A DNA stretch of 7,889 nucleotides from JBQCDV01 sp051960855 (lineage in GTDB: Bacteria > Actinomycetota > Actinomycetes > JAJZTN01). The notes beneath the pieces were generated by a model, which was not told the DNA's origin, searched no databases, and saw only the letters and a list, made by a program, of their open reading frames with translations. The position numbers were made by a program, and so were the translations under genes. This document shows positions 1 through 6,981 of the stretch, one piece after another (position 1 is the stretch's first letter; the number at the start of each line of letters is the position of its first letter). The DNA lies in the NCBI GenBank assembly GCA_051960855.1, contig JBQCDV010000037.1, positions 1-7,889 on the forward strand, in the 5' to 3' direction.

Positions 1-645
1 TCCGCCCTGCCTCACGTCGAGCAGGTCTTCTGCTTCGAGAACCGGGGCCAGGAGATCGGGGTGACCCTGCATCACCCGCACGGCCAGATCTACGCCTATC
101 CCTACGTCACCCCGCGCAGCGAGCAGATGCTGCGCTCGGCGCGCACCTACCTGGAGCGGACGGGAGGCAACCTGTTCGCCGACGTGCTGGAAGCCGAGCG
201 CGCGGCCAAGCGGCGCGTGGTCGTGGAGAGCGACCACTGGACCGCCTTCGTGCCCGCAGCCGCCCGCTGGCCGTTCGAGGTCCACCTGTACCCGCACCGG
301 CAGGTCCCGGATCTGCCGGCGCTCGACGCGGCCGAGCGCGCTGACTTCTCCCGCGTCTACCTCGACGTGCTCCGCCGCCTCGACGCGCTCTTCGACGCTC
401 CCCTGCCCTACATCGCCGGCTGGCACCAGGCACCGGTCCACCGGGACCGGGACCTCGCCTACCTGCACCTCGAGCTCTTCTCGATCCGCCGGGCGCCGGG
501 CAAGCTCAAGTACCTCGCCGGCTCCGAGTCCGCGATGGGTGCTTTCGTCAACGACATCCCCCCCGAGCGCTCGGCCGAGATGCTCCGCGCCGTCAGCATC
601 GACGACAGCGACCTGCGCGCCGACGAGCTGGCCACGTCGCGGTGA
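1..645 (+). CDS. galT: galactose-1-phosphate uridylyltransferase, 3' part
   Basis: Transfers UMP from UDP-glucose to galactose-1-phosphate in the Leloir pathway (cytoplasm). The reading frame is open from base 1, so the true start lies before the window. A GTG at 61 is only an internal valine, because conserved GalT sequence (FENRG, then EIG) already precedes it. The visible 214 residues carry the histidine-triad active site HHPHGQ at residues 24-29 of the fragment. H27 is the expected nucleophile that becomes uridylylated, and H25 corresponds to the E. coli zinc ligand H164. The C-terminal half shows GWH (140-142) and LHLELF (155-160), matching the second structural metal site. At the position of E. 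coli H298 there is a glutamate (E158). GalT enzymes are roughly 330-380 residues, so about a third is missing upstream. The stop codon overlaps the galK start (GTGA), which indicates an operon with translational coupling. Confidence 0.96.
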   Translation, partial: SALPHVEQVFCFENRGQEIGVTLHHPHGQIYAYPYVTPRSEQMLRSARTYLERTGGNLFADVLEAERAAKRRVVVESDHWTAFVPAAARWPFEVHLYPHRQVPDLPALDAAERADFSRVYLDVLRRLDALFDAPLPYIAGWHQAPVHRDRDLAYLHLELFSIRRAPGKLKYLAGSESAMGAFVNDIPPERSAEMLRAVSIDDSDLRADELATSR

Positions 646-1802
646 CGGCGACAGATCTCGGCACGTTCGCTCGCGACGTCACCGGCCACGAGCCCTCCGG
701 GCTCTGGTCGGCTCCCGGTCGCGTCAACCTCATCGGTGAGCACGTCGACTACAACGCCGGCATCGTGCTGCCCCTCGCGATCCCCTTCCGCACGGCCGTC
801 GCGGTCTCCCCGCGCGAGGACGGCGGCCTCCTGATGGTGTCCCGGCAGCGCCCCGACGAGGTCGTCGAGCCGCTGGCGATTGCCGACCTGGCGCCCGGCC
901 CCGGCACCTCCGGGCAGGGCTGGCGCGCCTACGTCGCCGGCACCGTCTGGGCGCTGCGCGACCGGCTCGCCGCCGACGCCGTCTCGCACGGCTTGAACGT
1001 CGTTGTCGATGGTGCTGTCCCCGTGGGAGCCGGCCTGTCCTCGTCCGCCGCACTGGAGTGCGCGGTGGCCCTGGCGGTCAACGACCTCGAGGGGCTGGGC
1101 GCGGACCTGTCCCAGCTCGCGCGGATCGCCCAGCACGCAGAGAACGACTACGTCGGCGTCCCGTCGGGTCTCATGGACCAGCTCGCGTCGATGACCTGCC
1201 GGGCCGGCCACGCGCTGGAGATCGACTTCCGGGACGACACCGCACGGCAGGTTCCACTCGACCTGGCCGCCCTCGGACTGGTCCTCGTCGTCATCGACAC
1301 GCGGGTGCACCACGCTCTCGGCGACGGGGGGTACGCGGCTCGCCTGGCCAGCTGCCGGGAGGCTGAGCAGCTGCTGGGCGTCCCCTCCCTGCGCGAGGCC
1401 CCCTTGTCGGAGGTCGAGAGGCTCTCCGACGAGGTCGTGCGCCGGCGCGCGCGCCACGTGGTGTCGGAGATCGAGCGCGTGCAGGAGGCGGTTGACGCGC
1501 TCGAAGCGGGCGACACTGCGCGCCTCGGCGCGCTGATGGTGCAGTCGCACCGCTCGCTGCAGCACGACTACGAGGTGAGCGTGCCCGAGCTGGACCTGGC
1601 CGTCGACACCGCCCTGGCCGCCGGAGCAGTCGGGGCACGGATGACGGGAGGCGGCTTCGGGGGGTCCGCGATCGCGCTCGTCGAGGCTGGGCGCGCCGAT
1701 GCCCTTGTCACCGCGGTCGGCGCCGCCTTCCGCCGTCGGCGGTTCCGCGCACCCAGCTGCTTCCCCGTGCTGCCGTCCGAAGGAGCACGCCGGGACGCGT
1801 GA
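642..1802 (+). CDS. galK: galactokinase
   Basis: Phosphorylates galactose at C1 with ATP, the first committed step of the Leloir pathway; cytoplasmic GHMP-family kinase. All three family signatures are present in its 386 residues. The galactokinase signature GRVNLIGEH with VDYNAG is at residues 26-40. The glycine/serine-rich ATP loop PVGAGLSSSAAL is at 127-138. Motif 3, MTGGGFGG, is at 334-341. D179 in SGLMDQ (175-180) is the expected catalytic base. Length fits the family (E. coli GalK is 382). The GTG at 642 was chosen because it overlaps the galT stop and leaves a normal short N-terminus before the signature. There is no good Shine-Dalgarno sequence upstream, which fits reinitiation after galT. 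No galE or regulator is visible nearby. Confidence 0.97.
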   Translation: MTATDLGTFARDVTGHEPSGLWSAPGRVNLIGEHVDYNAGIVLPLAIPFRTAVAVSPREDGGLLMVSRQRPDEVVEPLAIADLAPGPGTSGQGWRAYVAGTVWALRDRLAADAVSHGLNVVVDGAVPVGAGLSSSAALECAVALAVNDLEGLGADLSQLARIAQHAENDYVGVPSGLMDQLASMTCRAGHALEIDFRDDTARQVPLDLAALGLVLVVIDTRVHHALGDGGYAARLASCREAEQLLGVPSLREAPLSEVERLSDEVVRRRARHVVSEIERVQEAVDALEAGDTARLGALMVQSHRSLQHDYEVSVPELDLAVDTALAAGAVGARMTGGGFGGSAIALVEAGRADALVTAVGAAFRRRRFRAPSCFPVLPSEGARRDA

Positions 1803-1875
1803 GCGTAGTCCCGGCAGTGGATCCCACCGGGCCTCGTCCCTGAGCCGTGCACTCGCCGCGGGACCCGATCGGCTC

Positions 1876-1881
1876 TAGCGT
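1876..1881 (+). promoter_or_regulatory. candidate -10 element for the 1933-3243 gene
   Basis: TAGCGT fits the actinobacterial housekeeping -10 pattern (TANNNT) and sits about 50 bases before the TTG start, in the 130-base gap after galK. No convincing -35 hexamer is present 16-19 bases upstream. The rest of the gap (1803-1932) contains only short G+C-rich symmetries and no clear galK terminator, so read-through from galTK cannot be excluded. Confidence 0.3.
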
Positions 1882-1918
1882 GGTCGGGGCCGCCGGGAGC
1901 GCCGGCGCCGCAGTCGAC

Positions 1919-1924
1919 AGGAGG
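1919..1924 (+). promoter_or_regulatory. strong ribosome binding site that fixes a TTG start
   Basis: AGGAGG lies 8 bases before the TTG at 1933 and is a perfect Shine-Dalgarno match. This spacing supports the rare TTG as the true start of the gene. The conserved beta-strand and glycine loop (LVIMGSGE) begins only four residues in, so no later start would leave the domain intact. Confidence 0.8.
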
Positions 1925-1932
1925 TCGGGGGC

Positions 1933-3243
1933 TTGCCCGCGCAGCTGGTCATCATGGGATCCGGCGAGACAGCACCGACGATGGTGAAGGCTCACCGCAC
2001 CGTCTTCGAGCAGTTGCCCGCCGACGCCTCACTCGTCGCGCTCGACTCCACCTACGGCTTCCAGGTCAACGCCGACGACCTCTCGCACCGGACCTGGGAC
2101 TACTTCCGGGAGTCGCTGGGCCGGGACGTGCAGGTGCTGCGCTGGCGGCGCGAGCAGCGTGACGCGCGGGACGAGGCGGCAGTGCTCGCGGCCGTGCGCC
2201 GCGCCGACTGGGTGTTCGCCGGCCCCGGTAGTCCCTCCTACGCCCTCTCCTCCTGGCTCGACACCCCGATGGCCGACACGCTGGCTGAGCTGCCCGGGCG
2301 CGGTCGCGTCCTGCTGCTCGCCAGCGCCGCAGCCGTTGCCGCCGGAGAGCTCGCGGTCCCCGTCTACGAGATCTCCAAGGCGGGCCTGGCCCCCAGCTGG
2401 ATGCCCGCGCTGGACGTCCTCGGCCGGACGCTCGGCCTGCGCAGCGTGGTGATCCCCCACTGGAACAACGCCGAGGGCGGCACCTACGACACCCGCTTCT
2501 GCTACCTCGGCGCCGAGCGGCTGCACCGGATGGAGGCGGAGCTGCCCGCGGGTGTCTCCGTCATCGGCGTGGACGAGCACACCGCGCTCGTCGTCGACCT
2601 CGAGACCCGCACGGTGCGCGTCCTCGGCAAGGGCACCGTCACCGTTCGGCTCGACGGGAACGACGTCGCGGTCCTGGCGGCCGGCTCGGAGCATCCCGTC
2701 GAGGTGCTGTCCGGCGCCGGAGGCGCAGGCGGACAGGCGACGTCGGCGGGTGTCGCCGCGACGTCCGCCACGGGAGACGGCCACGGGGACGCTGACAGGG
2801 GCGAGGCGGACGGCGTTCGGGAATCGGGGGAGACCGCACAGTGGTCCGATGCGGCCAGCTTGCGCGAGGCGACCGACTCCCTGGATGACAGCTTTGCTCG
2901 GGCCGTGCAGGACCGGGCGCCCGAGGAGGCGGCGGGCGCGCTGCTCGAGCTGGAGCAGGCGGTGCACGTATGGTCGCTGGACTCCACGCAGAGCGATGAC
3001 GTAGACCACGCGCGGGTGGTGCTGCGCGGGATGGTGGCTGGTCTCGCCGACCTCGCCGCAGCCGGCGCCACGCCGCTGGAGCGGATCGTCGCGCCGTGGG
3101 TGGATCTGCTGCTGCACCTGCGCGAGCGTGCCCGCGACGCCCGCGACTGGACGACCGCCGACCTCGTGCGCGACGGCCTGCTCGAGCGCGGGGTCGAGGT
3201 CAAGGACACCCCCGACGGCACCGTGTGGCAGCTGAAGGACTAG
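1933..3243 (+). CDS. cyanophycinase/peptidase S51-like protein fused to a CysS-like C-terminal tail
   Basis: Function unknown; 436 residues starting at TTG. Residues 1 to about 250 look like the class I glutamine-amidotransferase-like fold of the peptidase S51/cyanophycinase group. Visible motifs are the loop MGSGE (8-12), GPGSPSYAL (97-105), a nucleophile-elbow region LLLASAAAVAAG (127-138) with S131 as the only candidate nucleophile, PHWNNAEGG (175-183) followed by DTRFCYLG (186-193), and GVDEHTAL (212-219). Residues about 260-305 are a Gly/Ala/Asp/Glu-rich linker, probably disordered. Residues about 312-436 are helical. They begin with SLDDSF (316-321) and end in a 41-residue segment (396-436) with ADLVRDGL, GVEVKDTPDGT and a terminal Trp. 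That pattern closely resembles the extreme C-terminus of cysteinyl-tRNA synthetase. No HIGH or KMSKS motif is present, so it is not a tRNA synthetase. No signal peptide is seen. It stands alone between galTK and a convergent operon, which gives little clue to substrate. Family placement rests on motifs; enzymatic activity is unproven. Confidence 0.8.
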   Translation: MPAQLVIMGSGETAPTMVKAHRTVFEQLPADASLVALDSTYGFQVNADDLSHRTWDYFRESLGRDVQVLRWRREQRDARDEAAVLAAVRRADWVFAGPGSPSYALSSWLDTPMADTLAELPGRGRVLLLASAAAVAAGELAVPVYEISKAGLAPSWMPALDVLGRTLGLRSVVIPHWNNAEGGTYDTRFCYLGAERLHRMEAELPAGVSVIGVDEHTALVVDLETRTVRVLGKGTVTVRLDGNDVAVLAAGSEHPVEVLSGAGGAGGQATSAGVAATSATGDGHGDADRGEADGVRESGETAQWSDAASLREATDSLDDSFARAVQDRAPEEAAGALLELEQAVHVWSLDSTQSDDVDHARVVLRGMVAGLADLAAAGATPLERIVAPWVDLLLHLRERARDARDWTTADLVRDGLLERGVEVKDTPDGTVWQLKD

Positions 3244-3258
3244 TCCGCTGAGCCCGGG

Positions 3259-3276
3259 CCGCAGGCCGACCTGCGG
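3259..3276. terminator. probable bidirectional terminator hairpin between convergent genes
   Basis: A perfect 7-bp inverted repeat, CCGCAGG (3259-3265) and CCTGCGG (3270-3276) with loop CCGA, lies in the 33-base gap between the stop at 3241-3243 and the convergent stop at 3277-3279. A G-T pair (3258/3277) and a G-C pair (3257/3278) could extend the stem to 9. There is no T-tract on either side, as is common for actinobacterial hairpin terminators. Position and symmetry suggest it serves both transcripts. Confidence 0.6.
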
Positions 3277-4107
3277 TCAGGCGTAGCCGACGACCACCGG
3301 CGCGTGGTCGCTCCAGCGGGTGTCGTAGCTGTCAGCACGGTCCGTGCGCGCCCAGACCGCGGCGGCGGCGAGGGCCGGTGGGGAGATGTGGACGTCGATG
3401 CGCCAGCCGGCGTCGTTATCGAAGGCACGGCCACGGTACGACCACCACGAGTAGGGCCCGCTCTGCTGAGGCTGCAGGTGCCTGACCACGTCCACCCAGC
3501 CGAGCTCGCCATACAGCCGGTCGAGCCACGCGCGCTCCTCCGGGAGGAAGCCGGCTCGCGTGCGGTTGCCCCGCCAGTTCTTGAGGTCGGCCTCGGTATG
3601 GGCGATGTTGATGTCGCCACAGACCGTCACCTCCCGGCCTTCGGCGCGCAGCTCGGCGAGCCGGTCCGCGAGGTGGCCGAGGAACTTCTCCTTGTGCAGC
3701 TGCCGTGGCGTCCCGGCCTCCCCCGTCGGCACGTAGACGCTCACGACGGTGAGAGGTCCCCGGCGGGTGTCGACCTCCAGCTCGAGATAGCGCCCGGTCT
3801 GCTCGCCACCAAGCTCCGTCACCACGCGGCGTGGCTCCTGGCGTGTCAGGATGGCGACCCCCGCGTGGCCGGCGCGTGGCCCGCATTCGTGTCGCAGGTG
3901 CCAGCCCGGAGTTGTCGTCACTTCGACGGGAAGTTCCTCGCTCCGGCAGCGCACCTCCTGCAGGCAGACGATGTCCGCCCGACAGTCGCGCCACCAGTCG
4001 AGGAATCCCTTGCGCGCTGCGGCGCGGAGGCCGTTGACGTTGGCCGTCGCGACGACGAGCCGGGTCGGTGGCTGCGCGACAGGTGGCGGGAGGGGCGTGT
4101 CGCTCAC
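3277..4107 (-). CDS. xthA: exodeoxyribonuclease III / AP endonuclease family protein
   Basis: Predicted base-excision-repair nuclease that cuts the backbone at abasic sites and trims 3' ends. All key residues of the ExoIII endonuclease/exonuclease/phosphatase fold are visible in 276 residues: N23 in ANVNGLR (equivalent to E. coli N7), E51 in LQEVR (E34), Y125 in SVYVP (Y109), D165 and N167 in CGDINI (D151/N153), D238 in WRIDVHI (D229), and D267-H268 in SDHAP (D258/H259). Length is close to E. coli ExoIII (268). The extra residues are a proline-rich N-terminal tail (2-15). The GTG at 4107 is the only in-frame start before the first conserved strand. It overlaps the stop of the upstream membrane-protein gene (GTGA), with no Shine-Dalgarno of its own, so translation is probably coupled. 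It is the last gene of the leftward unit from mdh. Paralogues are common in this phylum, so the exact orthologue (xthA versus another exo family member) is not certain. Confidence 0.93.
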   Translation of the reverse strand: MSDTPLPPPVAQPPTRLVVATANVNGLRAAARKGFLDWWRDCRADIVCLQEVRCRSEELPVEVTTTPGWHLRHECGPRAGHAGVAILTRQEPRRVVTELGGEQTGRYLELEVDTRRGPLTVVSVYVPTGEAGTPRQLHKEKFLGHLADRLAELRAEGREVTVCGDINIAHTEADLKNWRGNRTRAGFLPEERAWLDRLYGELGWVDVVRHLQPQQSGPYSWWSYRGRAFDNDAGWRIDVHISPPALAAAAVWARTDRADSYDTRWSDHAPVVVGYA

Positions 4108-4715
4108 GAGACGGTGAGCGTGACCGGGTCGGACGCGATCCCGGACGTGGGGTCGACCACCCGGAACTGCGAGTCACCTCGACGAGAGGTGGCGATCGAC
4201 ACGGAGAAGCTCCCGTCGTCGCCGACGCTTGCCGTGACCGGGAAGTCACGCCATTGGCCGTCGGTGAGCCGCTGCACCTGCAAGCTCCCGCCGGCCTGGC
4301 CGGGAGCCGAGCCGCTGAGCCGGGCGCGCTGTCCGGGCGAGACGGTGGCGGGGTCGACGGACAGGGAGATGGGGCCGCTGGGAGAAGGCGTCGGGGTGGT
4401 GGACGCGCTGGGCGACGCCGTGGGGGAGGCACTCGTCGTGGCTCCGGTGGGACCGCTTGCGGCCGGCGACGGCGACGCGGTGGGGGTCGCGGGGCCAGCG
4501 GACGCGCGAGCCGGCGGCGGGGTCTGCGGTGCCGCCGACCCGACATCGAAGGCGTTGCTCACCGCACCGGCGAGCACGCCGAAGACCAGGCCCAGCACGC
4601 CGCCGGCGACGAGCAGCACGATCGCCAGGGTCAGCAGACCGCCGGCGCGGCGGGGGCGGCGGGGCCCGCGGTCCTGCACCGGCGGTAGCAGCTGGGTGTC
4701 GTCGAACTCGGGCAC
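4104..4715 (-). CDS. membrane-anchored protein with P/S/T-rich stalk and extracytoplasmic Ig-like domain
   Basis: Function unknown; 203 residues. The N-terminus (1-26) is cytoplasmic in type, ending in a basic cluster RRPRR (19-23). One hydrophobic helix follows at about 27-52, rich in L/V/G/A, with no lipobox cysteine. By the positive-inside rule the remainder faces outward. Residues about 54-115 are a low-complexity stalk of Pro, Ser, Thr and Ala, with repeats such as SPSP and TPTPSPSGP. Residues about 116-203 look like one beta-sandwich of the bacterial Ig-like kind. It has alternating hydrophobic strands, VSPGQ near its start, FPVTASV with DDGSFSV in the middle, and FRVVDPTSGIAS before a final VTLTV strand. 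The GTG start at 4715 has GGAGG 11 bases upstream. The gene begins 18 bases after icd and overlaps xthA by 4 bases, so it belongs to the same unit. No catalytic motif is visible; a role in the cell envelope is inference. Confidence 0.82.
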   Translation of the reverse strand: MPEFDDTQLLPPVQDRGPRRPRRAGGLLTLAIVLLVAGGVLGLVFGVLAGAVSNAFDVGSAAPQTPPPARASAGPATPTASPSPAASGPTGATTSASPTASPSASTTPTPSPSGPISLSVDPATVSPGQRARLSGSAPGQAGGSLQVQRLTDGQWRDFPVTASVGDDGSFSVSIATSRRGDSQFRVVDPTSGIASDPVTLTVS

Positions 4716-4726
4716 GCCTTCAGGAT

Positions 4727-4731
4727 CCTCC
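4727..4731 (-). promoter_or_regulatory. ribosome binding site of the Ig-domain membrane protein
   Basis: GGAGG (CCTCC on the + strand) is 11 bases before the GTG at 4715, inside the 18-base gap after the icd stop. Its presence supports this GTG and a distinct translation initiation following icd. Confidence 0.55.
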
Positions 4732-4733
4732 GG

Positions 4734-5951
4734 TCAGGAGGCCATGGCCTTCTGCAGACCCTCGTCGAGGGCAGCGAGGAAGTCCTCGGTGTTGAGCCAC
4801 GGAGTGTCGGGACCGACCAGCAGGGCCAGGTCCTTGGTCATCTTGCCGGCCTCGACGGTTTCGACGCAGACCCGCTCGAGGGTCTCCGCGAACTGCGTGA
4901 CCTCGGGAGTGTTGTCGAGTTTGCCGCGGTGAGCCAGCCCGCGCGTCCACGCGTAGATCGACGCGATCGGGTTGGTGGACGTCGGCTTGCCCTGCTGGTG
5001 CTGGCGGTAGTGACGGGTCACCGTGCCGTGCGCGGCCTCCGCCTCGACGGTGCGGCCGTCCGGGGTCATGAGGACCGAGGTCATCAGGCCGAGCGAGCCG
5101 AAGCCCTGGGCAACGGTGTCGGACTGCACGTCACCGTCGTAGTTCTTGCACGCCCACACGTAACCGCCCTCCCACTTGAGGGCGGAGGCGACCATGTCGT
5201 CGATGAGCCGGTGCTCGTAGGTGATGCCCTCGGCGTCGAACTGGTCCTTGAACTCGGTCTCGAAGACCTCGGCGAAGATGTCCTTGAAGCGGCCGTCGTA
5301 GGCCTTCAGGATCGTGTTCTTGGTCGACAGGTAGACCGGGTAGTGCCGGTCGAGGCCGTAGCGGAAGCTGGCGCGGGCGAAGTCGCGGATCGAGTCGTCG
5401 AAGTTGTACATCCCCATCGCGACGCCGCCGCCGGAGAAGTCGGCAACCTCGAACTCCATCGGCTGCGAGCCGTCGGCCGGGGTGTACGTCATCGTCACCT
5501 TGCCCGGCCCGGGGACGACGAAGTCGGTCGCCTTGTACTGGTCGCCGTGGGCGTGGCGGCCGATGATGATCGGCTTGGTCCAGCCGGGCACGAGCCGCGG
5601 GATGTTGCTGATGATGATCGGCTCGCGGAAGATGACACCGCCGAGGATGTTGCGGATCGTGCCGTTCGGCGACCGCCACATCTTCTTCAGGCCGAACTCC
5701 TCGACCCGCGCCTCGTCCGGGGTGATGGTCGCGCACTTGACGCCCACGCCGTACTGCTTGATGGCGTTGGCCGCGTCGATCGTCACCTGGTCATCGGTCG
5801 AGTCGCGGTACTCGATGCCGAGGTCGTAGTACTTCAGGTCGACGTCGAGGTAGGGGTGGACCAGGCGGTCCTTGATGAACTGCCAAATGATGCGCGTCAT
5901 CTCGTCGCCGTCGAGCTCGACGACGGGGTTCTCAACCTTGATCTTGCTCAT
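4734..5951 (-). CDS. icd: NADP-dependent isocitrate dehydrogenase, homodimeric type II (eukaryote-like)
   Basis: Oxidatively decarboxylates isocitrate to 2-oxoglutarate in the TCA cycle, yielding NADPH; cytoplasmic. The 405-residue protein matches the eukaryotic IDH1/IDH2-like subfamily, not the monomeric enzyme and not the E. coli type. For its first ~140 residues the numbering coincides with human IDH1. Isocitrate-binding residues S94, N96 and R100 are in SPNGTIRNI, with R109, R132 in IIIGRHAHGD, and Y139. K211 in STKNTI, and D251, D274 and D278 in the IDDM and YDGDVQSD motifs, are the catalytic lysine and metal ligands. HGTVTRHY (308-315) is the NADP-binding segment, with R313 and H314 contacting the 2'-phosphate in the family. 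The ATG at 5951 has AGGAG 10 bases upstream. It lies 51 bases after mdh and 18 bases before the next gene, so it is probably cotranscribed with mdh. Confidence 0.97.
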   Translation of the reverse strand: MSKIKVENPVVELDGDEMTRIIWQFIKDRLVHPYLDVDLKYYDLGIEYRDSTDDQVTIDAANAIKQYGVGVKCATITPDEARVEEFGLKKMWRSPNGTIRNILGGVIFREPIIISNIPRLVPGWTKPIIIGRHAHGDQYKATDFVVPGPGKVTMTYTPADGSQPMEFEVADFSGGGVAMGMYNFDDSIRDFARASFRYGLDRHYPVYLSTKNTILKAYDGRFKDIFAEVFETEFKDQFDAEGITYEHRLIDDMVASALKWEGGYVWACKNYDGDVQSDTVAQGFGSLGLMTSVLMTPDGRTVEAEAAHGTVTRHYRQHQQGKPTSTNPIASIYAWTRGLAHRGKLDNTPEVTQFAETLERVCVETVEAGKMTKDLALLVGPDTPWLNTEDFLAALDEGLQKAMAS

Positions 5952-5961
5952 CTGCCTGTGA

Positions 5962-5966
5962 CTCCT
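5962..5966 (-). promoter_or_regulatory. ribosome binding site of icd
   Basis: AGGAG (CTCCT on the + strand) is 10 bases before the icd ATG, within the 51-base mdh-icd gap. I see no hairpin or separate promoter in that gap, which favours a shared transcript. Confidence 0.6.
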
Positions 5967-6002
5967 GAACGGCGAAGCGGGGGGCGCGCGGAGGTGGGTG
6001 GG

Positions 6003-6971
6003 TTAGAGCGACTGGACGTCGGCCTGCTTGGCGCGCACGGCCTCAGCGGCCTCCTTGAGGGCGGCCAGCTCACTGTCGGTGAGGTCGGTCTCGACGACCT
6101 TGCGGACGCCGTCCCGGCCGATCTCGGCGGTGACGCCGAGGTAGACCCCGTCGATGCCGTACTCGCCCTGCACCCACGCACAGACCGGCATGACCTGGCC
6201 GGAGTCCTCGATGACCGCGCGGGCCATGCGGGCAGCGGCGGCGGACGGGGCGTAGTAGGCCGACCCGGTCTTGAGCAGCGCGACAACCTCGGCACCGCCG
6301 TTGCGGGTGCGCGTGACCAGCTCCTCGATCTTCTCGGCCGGCAGCAGGTCGGACAGCGGCTTGCCGTCGACGGTGCACTGGCTGGGCACGGGCACCATCG
6401 TGTCGCCGTGCGAGCCGAGCGTGAGGGTGCGCACGCTGCCGACGGGGACGTCGAGCTCCTCGGCGACGAAGTTGGTGAAGCGGGCCGTGTCGAGCATTCC
6501 GGCCTGGCCGATGACGCGGTTGTGCGGGAATCCGGTCGCCAGCTGCGTGAGCGCGGTCATCTCGTCGAGGGGGTTGGAGACGACGATGACGACGGCGTCG
6601 GGGGCGTGCTGGGCGACGTTCTCGGCGACGCTGCGCACGATCTTCGCGTTGGTCTCGATGAGGTCCATGCGGCTCATGCCGGGCTTGCGCGGCAGGCCGG
6701 CCGTGATGACCACGACGTCCGAGCCGGCGATCGCCTCGTAGCCGCTGCCGTCCGTGCCGGTCGTCTGCCCGACGACCGTGGTCTCGAAGCCCTCGATGGG
6801 CCTCGACTGGTTGAGGTCGAGCGCCAGACCCTCGGGCTTGCCCTCGATGATGTCGGTGAGCACGACCGTCTCGAAGACGTTGTACTCCGCGAGACGCTGC
6901 GCGGTGGTGGAGCCGTAGAAGCCCGCACCGACGACCGTGACCTTGCCGTTCAGGCCCTTGCGCTCTGCCAT
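6003..6971 (-). CDS. mdh: malate dehydrogenase, lactate-dehydrogenase-like type
   Basis: Interconverts malate and oxaloacetate with NAD in the TCA cycle; cytoplasmic. The 322-residue protein has the Rossmann loop GAGFYG (15-20) and an acidic residue D40 ending the second strand, which indicates NAD rather than NADP. Substrate loop GLPRKPGMSR (92-101) has arginine at R95, the position that selects malate over lactate (glutamine in lactate dehydrogenases), and R101 seven residues on. The catalytic set follows: N133 in SNPLDE, D161 and R164 in MLDTARF, and H188 in GSHGDT. Overall it resembles the LDH-like MDH group rather than the longer MDH type of Streptomyces. The ATG at 6971 has a strong GAGGAGG 10 bases upstream. 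It is the first gene of the leftward unit mdh-icd-membrane protein-xthA and is divergent from the helicase gene. Confidence 0.96.
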   Translation of the reverse strand: MAERKGLNGKVTVVGAGFYGSTTAQRLAEYNVFETVVLTDIIEGKPEGLALDLNQSRPIEGFETTVVGQTTGTDGSGYEAIAGSDVVVITAGLPRKPGMSRMDLIETNAKIVRSVAENVAQHAPDAVVIVVSNPLDEMTALTQLATGFPHNRVIGQAGMLDTARFTNFVAEELDVPVGSVRTLTLGSHGDTMVPVPSQCTVDGKPLSDLLPAEKIEELVTRTRNGGAEVVALLKTGSAYYAPSAAAARMARAVIEDSGQVMPVCAWVQGEYGIDGVYLGVTAEIGRDGVRKVVETDLTDSELAALKEAAEAVRAKQADVQSL

Positions 6972-6981
6972 GGGACTCCCG

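Noticed and set aside
61..63. GTG at 61 as the start of galT
   Set aside because: Conserved GalT residues (FENRG, EIG) are encoded in frame upstream of it, so it is an internal valine.
459..1565. 368-codon open frame on the - strand
   Set aside because: Shadow of galT/galK; no motifs, and galK is complete on the other strand.
1810..1831. Possible galK terminator (CCCGG...CCGGG)
   Set aside because: The 5-bp stem encloses a 12-base loop and competes with a 4-bp inner hairpin, too weak to call in this base composition.
2029..3117. 362-codon open frame on the - strand
   Set aside because: Shadow of the S51-like gene, which has a perfect ribosome binding site and conserved motifs.
3304..4932. 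542-codon open frame on the + strand
   Set aside because: Antisense to xthA, the membrane-protein gene and the end of icd. Composition is typical of a shadow frame and it cuts across several gene boundaries.
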